Positions 33,824 through 39,393 of a stretch of 39,393 bases of DNA are shown here, piece by piece (within the stretch, counting starts at the first letter, position 1; each line of letters starts with the position of its first letter). Source of the stretch: Lysobacter antibioticus HS124. Lineage in GTDB: Bacteria > Pseudomonadota > Gammaproteobacteria > Xanthomonadales > Xanthomonadaceae. The stretch is taken from the NCBI RefSeq assembly GCF_000336385.2, contig NZ_HG424477.1:1-39393 (forward strand), given 5' to 3'. The position numbers were made by a program, and so were the translations under genes. The notes under the pieces were generated by a model, which saw only the letters and a program-made list of their open reading frames with translations, made no database searches and had not been told where the DNA came from.

Positions 33824-35131
33824 TCAGCCGTAGAAGTCGCCCAACACTACGCCGACGCTCTGAGTGCCGTTCAACTGGATCGACGGGTTCTGGTTGCACA
33901 GGTCGTCGTAGGGAAAGCCGTAGGCCAGGCCGTTGGCGCTGACCGCGTGGGTCAACTGCGCCCAGGCGTTCCAGGTGCCGCCGTCGGGATAGAAGCCGGC
34001 GGCCGCGCCGCTGCAGTCGGCGTCGTCGAGCAGATAACCGACCACGCCGCGGTTGAATGCCGCGGCGATGTTCTTGCCCACGTTGAGCTGCGCCGCGTCG
34101 CCGTTGGCCAGGGCGTTGTTGCATTGCCAGACATCAAGCGAGGCGAACTGCACGGTCGAGGGGGCCGCGCCGGTCAGGGCGAAGACCAGCGGCGGCGCGG
34201 CGGCCTGCCAGCCGGCCAGAGTCGGGTACTGGCCGGCGTAGAAGTTGAGCACGCCGCTGTCGGGGTCGACCACGCCGGTGTAGTAACCCGTGGCGACGTC
34301 GTGCACGACCAGCGGCGTGGCCTGCCAGTTCGCGTACCAGGTCGAGATTTCGTCGTCGAACCAGCCGCTCACGGCGGTACCGTAGGCCGCCGGATCGCCG
34401 GTCAGGGTCTTGGGCGAGATCGCGCGCAACCAGCTCAGCCCGGTCGGATACGCCGGCGCGATGGCGGCGGGGATCGGGATCGCCAGCGGCTGACCGGCCA
34501 GCGGCGCGGGCAAGGCCTGCACCTGGGCGATGAAGGCATCGCGCGACACCGTCGGCTGGCCCTGCGCGCTGCCGCCGGGCGCGCCGTCCAAGATCAGAGT
34601 GAAGCCGAACTGATCGACCTGGGTGGTGTTGCCGTTGAAGTTGCCGTCGCTGTCGTAGGAAAACTCGATCCAGTCGAACAGGCATTGGGCGCCGGGGCCG
34701 TCCTGATACGGCACCGGCGCGGCATAGCCGCCGCTTTGCACGGTGAACGGCAACCGCGGCACGCCGACGGAAATGTAGATGCGCCCGCTGAAAGCGGCGC
34801 TGCCGGTGCCGAGGCTGGGCAGATTGGCGGTATTGATCTGCGACAGGTCGATCCAGGTCGCCGGGCCGCTGCGCGCCAGGGGGATCGAATAGTCGGCCCA
34901 GGCCTGGGGGTAGTTGTCGGCCAGGGCCGCGACGACGGCCGGATCGAGTTGTCCGGCGCCGGGAAAGCTGCCCGCGGTCTGGGCGTTGTCGGCGAGTTGC
35001 ATCGGCCGAGGCAGGCCGGTGGCGTCCAGGCGGTAGAAGCCGTCGGGCACTTTGCCGACGATGTAGGCGTAGACGGGCACATCGTCGGCGAGGTCGGTCT
35101 GGGTCGCATCCAAAGTCAGCGGGACGGTCAT
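33824..35131 (-). CDS. Beta-1,3-glucanase, glycoside hydrolase family 64
   Basis: The 435-aa protein matches GH64 laminaripentaose-producing glucanases, which cleave fungal and oomycete beta-1,3-glucan. The two catalytic acids fit E156 in DWIEFSYD and D173 in TTQVDQFGF; their spacing equals that in characterised enzymes. The N-terminal PVYAYIVGK segment and the thaumatin-like C-terminal block (NRGVVGYLLDDADC, AYGFPYDDLCNQNPSI) also fit. The start ATG (plus 35131) has GGAG upstream. Unusually, there is no signal peptide: the N-terminus is MTVPLTLDATQTDLADDVPVY in type and opens straight into the fold. Secretion would need another route, or the annotated start is secondary. Confidence 0.9.
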   Translation of the reverse strand: MTVPLTLDATQTDLADDVPVYAYIVGKVPDGFYRLDATGLPRPMQLADNAQTAGSFPGAGQLDPAVVAALADNYPQAWADYSIPLARSGPATWIDLSQINTANLPSLGTGSAAFSGRIYISVGVPRLPFTVQSGGYAAPVPYQDGPGAQCLFDWIEFSYDSDGNFNGNTTQVDQFGFTLILDGAPGGSAQGQPTVSRDAFIAQVQALPAPLAGQPLAIPIPAAIAPAYPTGLSWLRAISPKTLTGDPAAYGTAVSGWFDDEISTWYANWQATPLVVHDVATGYYTGVVDPDSGVLNFYAGQYPTLAGWQAAAPPLVFALTGAAPSTVQFASLDVWQCNNALANGDAAQLNVGKNIAAAFNRGVVGYLLDDADCSGAAAGFYPDGGTWNAWAQLTHAVSANGLAYGFPYDDLCNQNPSIQLNGTQSVGVVLGDFYG

Positions 35132-35294
35132 GGGCGGCTCCGGAAGGGAAGGGGCGCAGCCGCTGGACGGGCGCGCTGCATGGGCGGGAACGCGGCAGGG
35201 GGCGAGACGTGAAGCGGTACGGGTCCCCGGGGTTCGCGGCCTGGACCGCGGCCGCGAGGGCGAGCGATGGGGATGAAAAATATTCTCGCCGGCG

Positions 35295-35322
35295 TGTCGA
35301 TTGCGGAGGCGATGGTACGTCG
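35295..35322 (+). promoter_or_regulatory. Putative ECF-sigma promoter, copy 1
   Basis: TGTCGATT (35295-35302), 15 bases, then CGTCG (35318-35322). The -35-like TGTCGA and -10-like CGTC elements are those I recall for the ECF42 sigma group. An identical arrangement lies exactly 153 bp downstream. Confidence 0.5.
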
Positions 35323-35330
35323 CTGAGAGG

Positions 35331-35348
35331 AGCAGGCAGGAAACGGTT
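35331..35348 (+). repeat. 18-base direct repeat after promoter copy 1
   Basis: AGCAGGCAGGAAACGGTT is identical to 35484-35501, also 153 bp away. It places a conserved leader segment just downstream of each putative promoter. Confidence 0.8.
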
Positions 35349-35447
35349 GTCGGATCCCGCGCTCTCCCCATCCTACCGTTTTCCGTCTCGGGCTTGAGGC
35401 GGTCCGCTGCGAGCCGGGGACGCGCACAAAAAAAATCATCGGATGTT

Positions 35448-35475
35448 TGTCGATTCCTGCGATCCTGCTTCGTCG
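35448..35475 (+). promoter_or_regulatory. Putative ECF-sigma promoter, copy 2, of the VOC gene
   Basis: TGTCGATT (35448-35455), 15 bases, then CGTCG (35471-35475), about 95 bases upstream of the VOC start codon. The spacing equals that of copy 1. Confidence 0.55.
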
Positions 35476-35483
35476 TTGTCGAG

Positions 35484-35501
35484 AGCAGGCAGGAAACGGT
35501 T
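35484..35501 (+). repeat. 18-base direct repeat after promoter copy 2
   Basis: This is the second copy of AGCAGGCAGGAAACGGTT; its first copy is at 35331-35348. It lies within the presumed leader of the VOC mRNA. Confidence 0.8.
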
Positions 35502-35568
35502 CCGAATCCGCACCGCTGTACCCGCCCGCCGCTATCGAACCCTCATCCCTTCCAACAAGGAACTCGCC

Positions 35569-35982
35569 ATGACCACTCACGCCCAACTGTTCGTCAACCT
35601 GCCGGTCAAGAACCTGGACCGCTCGGTCGCCTTCTTCACTCAGATCGGCTACAGCTTCAACCCGCAATTCACCGACGAAAACGCCACCTGCATGATTCTG
35701 GGCGACAACCTGTTCGTGATGCTGCTGGTCGAGCCGTTCTTCCAGACCTTCACCAGCAAGACCCTGTGCGACACCACGAAGAGCCTGGAATCCCTGGTCG
35801 CCCTGCCGGTCGGCAGCCGGGCCGAGGTCGATGCGCTGATCGCCAAAGCCGTCGCGGCCGGCGGCAAGGTCCTCGGCGAACCGCGCGACTACGGCTTCAT
35901 GTACTCGCACGGCTACGAAGACCTGGACGGCCACACCTGGGACGTGTTCTACATGGACATGAGCGCGATGCCGCAGCAGTAA
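35569..35982 (+). CDS. VOC family (glyoxalase/bleomycin-resistance-like) protein
   Basis: The 137-aa protein is a single-domain vicinal oxygen chelate protein: LFVNLPVKNLDRSVAFFTQIGYSF, then NATCMILGDNLFVMLLVEPFF and the C-terminal GFMYSHGYEDLDGHTWDVFYMD. It belongs to the glyoxalase-like subgroup often encoded with YCII and SRPBCC proteins under ECF sigma control. The metal-binding positions are partly replaced by hydrophobic residues, so enzymatic activity is uncertain. AAGGA precedes the ATG. Two tandem putative ECF promoters lie upstream. Confidence 0.9.
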   Translation: MTTHAQLFVNLPVKNLDRSVAFFTQIGYSFNPQFTDENATCMILGDNLFVMLLVEPFFQTFTSKTLCDTTKSLESLVALPVGSRAEVDALIAKAVAAGGKVLGEPRDYGFMYSHGYEDLDGHTWDVFYMDMSAMPQQ

Positions 35983-36128
35983 AGGTCCATCGGCCCGTCT
36001 CGCCGCCGCGAACGGGCCGCAGCGCAAGCCGCCGCAAGGCGGCTTGCGTTCGTCTGGGGGAATAGTCTGTCGGCAGACAATGTTCCGCCTTTGCGCCGTT
36101 CCTACGGAAAGCAGCGCCGCTTCTGTTG

Positions 36129-36163
36129 TTTCCCCCTTTGAAAAAGGGGGCAGACGGGATTGG
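36129..36163. repeat. CCCCCTTT hairpin repeat, copy 1
   Basis: TCCCCCTTTGAAAAAGGGGG forms a short hairpin followed by GGGATTGGCT. A near-identical unit lies at 36387-36420. Confidence 0.6.
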
Positions 36164-36254
36164 CTCTATGTCGCGCGCATTCGCGCCCTTTCGACCGGAT
36201 GCAGAACGCGGCCCCGATCGCCGACGGCATGGTGGGCTGGTCTGCGCGTCTCGG

Positions 36255-36279
36255 GGGCGCGGCTTGCGCCGCTCCTGCC
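36255..36279 (-). repeat. Dispersed repeat, degenerate copy
   Basis: GGCGCGGCTTGCGCCGCTCC followed by TGCC is a diverged copy of the dispersed element. Confidence 0.5.
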
Positions 36280-36322
36280 CCGGTGCGGAGCGCGGCGTTG
36301 TTGCGCTTTCTGCCTGTTCCCT

Positions 36323-36346
36323 GTCGCGGCTCACGCCGCTCCTACA
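36323..36346 (-). repeat. Dispersed repeat, intact copy
   Basis: GTCGCGGCTCACGCCGCTCC plus TACA is identical to the copy at 27-50. Confidence 0.7.
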
Positions 36347-36386
36347 AGAGCACGCGTCGCGCAAGGAGCGCGCCGCGGCCTTTGCT

Positions 36387-36420
36387 GTTCCCCCTTTGAA
36401 GAGGGGGCAGGGGGATTGGC
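36387..36420. repeat. CCCCCTTT hairpin repeat, copy 2
   Basis: TTCCCCCTTTGAAGAGGGGG followed by GGGGATTGGCT repeats the unit at 36129. Confidence 0.6.
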
Positions 36421-36488
36421 TTTCCGCTGCGCAACCAACGCAGCCCCATCAGCGACGGCGTCGCCGTTGCGTTCTCTTCACGTCCCCG

Positions 36489-36513
36489 GTCGCGACTCGC
36501 GCCGCTGCTACCA
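36489..36513 (-). repeat. Dispersed repeat, degenerate copy
   Basis: GTCGCGACTCGCGCCGCTGC followed by TACCA is a diverged copy close to the 3' end of the DUF3016 gene. Confidence 0.5.
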
Positions 36514-36538
36514 GGGGCAGGGCTTGCTTGCGCCGGGC

Positions 36539-37099
36539 TCAGGCGCCGGGGGCTTTGAATTCCTGGCGCAGCCAGTCGTCGATCAAGCGTTTTTCGTAGC
36601 GCAGCGGATCGCTGTCGCTGAGCGGTCGCGGCCCCATCAGGAAGCTGAGGTCGCGCAGGGTGCGCTGGCCTTCCTCGACCACCCGGCCGTCGGCGTCGGT
36701 GCGCTTGAAGCTGAGCACGATGCGCGGCGGATAGATGTCGCGGACGAAGCGGGTGTCGTCGAACTGCGGCCCGTGCCAGGGCTCGTAGTCGCCGGCGCGC
36801 TTGATGTCGGTGATGTCGACGTCGAGGCGCTGGCCGGCCGGCAGCTCCTTCTGCGCGCGCTTGCGCAGGTGCTCGGCGAGCTGCTCGACCCAGTTGCCGC
36901 GGCGGGCGTCGTAACGGTTGCGGCTGTAGCGGATCTCGGCGAACTTGGCCGGATCGTCCCAGCGCACGCTCACCGGGCCCTGTTCGGGCAGGGCCCGCGG
37001 TGCATCGGGATCGGTGACGGTGCGGGAACGGGCGCCGGCGTCCCCGGCCGCCAGCGCGGCGGCCGACAAGGCGATGATGAGCGCGGTCCGGAGTTTCAT
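36539..37099 (-). CDS. DUF3016 family exported protein
   Basis: The 186-aa product has a signal peptide (TALIIALSAAALAAGDAGA). The mature part shows the DUF3016 pattern: VSVRWDDPAKFAEIRYSR, LPAGQRLDVDITDIKRAGDYEP, FVRDIYPPRIVLSFK, TLRDLSFLMG and a C-terminal LRYEKRLIDDWLRQEF. It is a periplasmic protein with no known activity. The start is the ATG at plus position 37099. It stands alone. Confidence 0.88.
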   Translation of the reverse strand: MKLRTALIIALSAAALAAGDAGARSRTVTDPDAPRALPEQGPVSVRWDDPAKFAEIRYSRNRYDARRGNWVEQLAEHLRKRAQKELPAGQRLDVDITDIKRAGDYEPWHGPQFDDTRFVRDIYPPRIVLSFKRTDADGRVVEEGQRTLRDLSFLMGPRPLSDSDPLRYEKRLIDDWLRQEFKAPGA

Positions 37100-37232
37100 G
37101 GCGGGCTCCGAGGCGGTGGGGTTCGGGCCCATTGTCCGCCCGCGTTCGCGCGAGCGACAAGCGAAACCGCGTTAAACGCAGGCTCGGCGCCGAGGCCGTT
37201 GGCGCCAATTCACGATCGCCCGTTCAGCGCCC

Positions 37233-37589
37233 TTATTCGCAGCCGACCCCGTCGCCGTCGCGATCCAGCCGGCGGCTGTAGCCAGGGTCGCCGCGCCGCA
37301 CCGGCGCGGCTCCGGCGGCGCGCGCGGCGCTGCAGTTGGCGAACGCGCCGCCGCCGCCGGACGGCGCTGCGGTGGCCGGCGTCCACGACGAAGACAGCGC
37401 CGGTCGCGTGTGCGAGCGCGTGGCCGCGGGCGCCCAGGCGGCGGCCGGAGCGGAGCCGCGATGGCAGTGATAGCCGCCGCGTTTGCGGTCGTGGTGGCAG
37501 CCGTGCTTGTCCAGCCCGCCGCCGTGCGCGTAGGCCGGTACTGTCGCGCTCAGTGCCAGCGCGACGGCGAAGACGATGCAGCGGCGCAT
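37233..37589 (-). CDS. Exported protein with His-rich motif and excalibur calcium-binding domain
   Basis: The 118-aa product has a signal peptide (CIVFAVALALSATVPAYA). A Gly/His segment GGGLDKHGCHHDRKRGGYHCH follows in shortened YHYH-like form (HGCHHD, GGYHCH), then an Ala/Pro-rich linker. It ends in an excalibur domain: FANCSAARAAGAAPVRRGDPGYSRRLDRDGDGVGCE-type sequence with the DxDxDGxxCE calcium loop as DRDGDGVGCE. Probably a cell-envelope protein that binds calcium; the exact role is unknown. Confidence 0.85.
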   Translation of the reverse strand: MRRCIVFAVALALSATVPAYAHGGGLDKHGCHHDRKRGGYHCHRGSAPAAAWAPAATRSHTRPALSSSWTPATAAPSGGGGAFANCSAARAAGAAPVRRGDPGYSRRLDRDGDGVGCE

Positions 37590-37716
37590 GATCGGACCCC
37601 CGTGTCCGCCCTAACGCGATGGGGGCGGGGGAGCGGCCATGCGGGGCCGCGCACGCTGCGGGCGAGCGGTGGCGGTGCCGGTTCAGGTGCCGCTGCCGCG
37701 GCGCGCGGTGTCCGCT

Positions 37717-38091
37717 TCAGGCCGCGACCGCGCGGCGGACGTCGTCGAAGTCCATCACCGGACGCACTTCGATCCGGCCGGTGCGGCTCCAGGGGAATTC
37801 CTGGGCGATGCGCAGCGCTTCGTCCATGTCGGCGGCTTCGATCAGGTTGAAGCCGCCCAGGTACTCCTTGGCCTCGGCGAAGGGGCCGTCGAGAAAGGTA
37901 GTGCGGCCGCCGCGGGTGCGCAGCGACACCGCCTTGGCCGGCGGCGCGAGCATCTGCGAGTCCAGCAGCACGCCGTCGGCGCGCAGTCGGTCGGCATGGG
38001 CCAGGCAGCCGCGCATCATGCTCTCGTACTCGCCCGGGGGCAGGGCTTCGATCAGGCTGTCGTCGTTGTAAATCGAAACGATGAACTTCAT
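37717..38091 (-). CDS. YCII-related (DGPF domain) protein
   Basis: The 124-aa protein has the YCII fold with its signature LDGPFAEAKEYLGGFNLIEAADMDEALRIA at about 67-96 in separate blocks (TFLDGPF; GGFNLIE). It begins MKFIVSIYNDDSLIEALPPGEYESMM. DGPF proteins are typical targets and genomic partners of ECF42 sigma factors. No sigma gene is in the window, and I see no TGTCGA-type element upstream of this copy. The start is the ATG at plus position 38091. Confidence 0.92.
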   Translation of the reverse strand: MKFIVSIYNDDSLIEALPPGEYESMMRGCLAHADRLRADGVLLDSQMLAPPAKAVSLRTRGGRTTFLDGPFAEAKEYLGGFNLIEAADMDEALRIAQEFPWSRTGRIEVRPVMDFDDVRRAVAA

Positions 38092-38285
38092 GGGGGCCTC
38101 GGCAGCGGGCGCTGCGGTGGAAGGGACGCGGGAGTTCGCGACGGCGCCGAGCATACCGCCTATGCGGCACTGCGCCAGCGACGATGGTCGGAGAGGCTGC
38201 GCCGCGTCGGTCGCAGGCGTTGCGACCGTCGACCGCGACGCGGCGCGGGGCGACAATGGCGCGTTCCGTCGAGCCCGCGCGCCGC

Positions 38286-38819
38286 ATGTCCGATCTCCTT
38301 TGCCGTCCGATCGCCTGGCTGCGCTCGCCCTATGCGCAGCGCATCGATGCGCCGCACCAGCCGACCGTGGTGCAGGGCACCGAAAGCGGCGCGGCCGAGG
38401 AGGCGCGGATCGAGTTCGCCGACGGGATTCCGTTCGAGGCCTATGCCGACCTGGCCGGTTTCGAGCGGATCTGGCTGATCTTCGCGTTCCATCGCAGCCA
38501 GGGGTGGAAAGCGCAGGTCAAACCGCCGCGCGGCGGGCCCAAGCGCGGCGTGCTGGCGACGCGTTCGCCGCACCGGCCCAATCCCCTGGGCTTGTCGGCG
38601 GTGGAACTGGTGGCGGTCGAACCCGGCGCCTTGCGCGTGCGCGGCGTCGATTTGCTCGACGGCACGCCGGTGCTCGACATCAAGCCCTACGTGCCTTACG
38701 CCGATGCGTTCGCGCAGGCGCGCGCGGGCTGGATCGACGCGATCGACGCGGCGCAGGGGCGGCAGTCGGCGCCGGGGCCGAAGCGCCCGCGCAAGCCGCG
38801 CGCGGACGCCGCCGGCTGA
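38286..38819 (+). CDS. tRNA (N6-threonylcarbamoyladenosine37-N6)-methyltransferase TrmO-like
   Basis: The 177-aa protein belongs to the TsaA/YaeB (TrmO) family, which uses S-adenosylmethionine to methylate t6A37 of tRNA. The hallmark RSPHRPNPLGLSAVELVAV at about 99-117 and DLLDGTPVLDIKPYVPYADA at about 128-147 are present. The N-terminal IAWLRSPYAQRIDAPHQP also fits. It is shorter than E. coli TrmO (about 235 aa), lacking most of the C-terminal domain and ending in a basic tail (GPKRPRKPRADAAG). The symbol is left out because this short form is not certain to be the orthologue. Confidence 0.85.
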   Translation: MSDLLCRPIAWLRSPYAQRIDAPHQPTVVQGTESGAAEEARIEFADGIPFEAYADLAGFERIWLIFAFHRSQGWKAQVKPPRGGPKRGVLATRSPHRPNPLGLSAVELVAVEPGALRVRGVDLLDGTPVLDIKPYVPYADAFAQARAGWIDAIDAAQGRQSAPGPKRPRKPRADAAG

Positions 38820-39019
38820 AGCGTCGGCGCTCTACCTGGCCCGTCATCGGCGCGTTGCGCCGTCAAGCGCTGGAAGTTGTACCGATTTTGCGATTTCGTG
38901 ATAGTCGTCGGACTTCGGCGCAATAGTGCGATCGATGCCGCAGTCGGGCCGGCGAATCGGCTTGACCCTGTACGGACCCGGATGTAGTTTCCGGCCGGGT
39001 TAATTAGCTTGTCGGTTTA

Positions 39020-39041
39020 GAGGCGTTTTACGCCTCCTTTT
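39020..39041 (+). terminator. Intrinsic terminator-like hairpin upstream of the SRPBCC gene
   Basis: A 6-bp stem GAGGCG / CGCCTC (39020-39025 / 39031-39036) is followed by CTTTT. It lies 200 bases after the TrmO-like gene and 39 bases before the next ATG, so it either ends upstream transcription or acts as a leader attenuator. Confidence 0.6.
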
Positions 39042-39080
39042 GCGCGCCCCCGCGCTTTTCGTTCGTACAGGAAGTCCGTC

Positions 39081-39393
39081 ATGACCGCCGATGGTTCCCG
39101 CCGTGCCGGCGCCGCGCCGCCTGCCGCCGTCACCTCGCACCGCATCGAAGATCGTCGCATCGTCCTGCAGCGTGTGATCCACGCGCCGCGCGACCTGGTG
39201 TTCCTGGCCTGGACCGACCCGGTCCACATCGCGCGCTGGTGGGGGCCGCACGGCTTCCGCAGCGTGGTCCGGCAGATGGACGTCGCCACCGGCGGCGAAT
39301 TCCGCATCTGCATGGTCGGCCCCGATGGCGCCGAGTACCCGCTGCGCGGCCGCTATCAGGAACTGGTCGCGCCCGAGCGGCTGGTGTACTGGG
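39081..39393 (+). CDS. SRPBCC/AHSA1 family protein, 5' part only
   Basis: The gene starts at the ATG at 39081 with AGGAAG upstream and runs off the right edge. The visible 104 residues include VLQRVIHAPRDLVFLAWTDPVHIARWWGPHGF, the standard opening of Activator-of-Hsp90-ATPase-homologue 1-like SRPBCC proteins, then GGEFRICMVGPDGAEYPLRGRYQELVAPERLVY. Such genes accompany YCII and VOC genes in ECF-controlled clusters. The ligand is unknown. Confidence 0.9.
   Translation, partial: MTADGSRRAGAAPPAAVTSHRIEDRRIVLQRVIHAPRDLVFLAWTDPVHIARWWGPHGFRSVVRQMDVATGGEFRICMVGPDGAEYPLRGRYQELVAPERLVYW

Larger units (their letters stand above)
36004..36538. other. Repeat-rich intergenic region without a gene
   Basis: This 535-base gap holds three copies of the dispersed GTCGCGGCT-type repeat and two copies of a CCCCCTTTGAA hairpin repeat followed by a GATTGGCT-type segment. 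I see no convincing gene on either strand. Confidence 0.6.

Noticed and set aside
38092-38285. ECF-type TGTCGA promoter upstream of the YCII gene
   Set aside because: I searched the stretch on the correct strand and found no TGTCGA element with a CGTC box, so only the VOC gene is claimed to have such promoters.
1-39393. tRNA or rRNA genes, insertion sequence transposases, CRISPR arrays
   Set aside because: None was recognisable by eye; no transposase-like protein or repeat-spacer structure was seen.

Overview
The window is a chromosomal segment of a GC-rich gammaproteobacterium of the Xanthomonadaceae/Lysobacteraceae type, most likely a Lysobacter. This is inferred from a homodimeric-type aceE, a toxin with a C-terminal domain of the XVIPCD type (the export signal of Xanthomonadales type IV secretion effectors), a GH64 beta-1,3-glucanase, a dispersed GTCGCGGCTYACGCCGCTCC repeat, and many small secreted or lipoprotein genes.

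Layout. (1) 1-3010: aceE with a strong intrinsic terminator. (2) 3020-6440: a clearly AT-richer islet holding an sce7726 (PD-(D/E)XK nuclease-like)/sce7725 gene pair and a coiled-coil membrane protein split by a frameshift at an A6 run. The islet ends at a perfect 32-bp palindrome in front of a short XRE-like gene that lacks the first helices of its HTH. (3) 6800-15600: an exported-protein region. Three paralogous exported proteins stand in tandem, the first with an internal domain duplication and the third frameshifted. They are followed by a putative immunity gene directly upstream of a peptidoglycan-directed XVIPCD effector, two LprI-like proteins and several other exported proteins. (4) 15600-18130, minus strand: an RTX-repeat/M91 metallopeptidase effector followed by a lipoprotein, its probable immunity partner. 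(5) 18500-20320: a caspase-like protease fused to a probable beta-propeller, divergent from the M91 gene. (6) 20500-23880: two tandem lipoprotein copies (one frameshifted), the second overlapping a class 3 lipase effector by ATGA, then a membrane coiled-coil protein. (7) 24300-39393: ordinary accessory and housekeeping genes, namely a DHFR-like reductase, TPR-like protein, MFS exporter, GFA protein, DUF1697, DUF2058, GST, arylamine N-acetyltransferase, PepSY-like protein, GH64, VOC, DUF3016, excalibur protein, YCII/DGPF, TrmO and the start of an SRPBCC gene.

How the genes work together. The best-supported theme is contact-dependent killing: three toxins (peptidoglycan-binding, metallopeptidase, lipase) each lie next to an exported protein that could neutralise them, with extra copies of putative immunity proteins around them. 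The M91 and lipase proteins share a roughly 70-residue C-terminal tail rich in a DRQEQA motif. It differs from the XVIPCD seen on the third toxin and may be an alternative export signal. No secretion apparatus genes are present. A second theme is the VOC gene at 35569, preceded by two copies, exactly 153 bp apart, of a TGTCGATT-N15-CGTCG element that looks like an ECF sigma promoter.

Caution. Three genes are broken by frameshifts in the same net direction (-1), two of them at homopolymer runs. Base-calling errors are therefore a real alternative to true gene decay.
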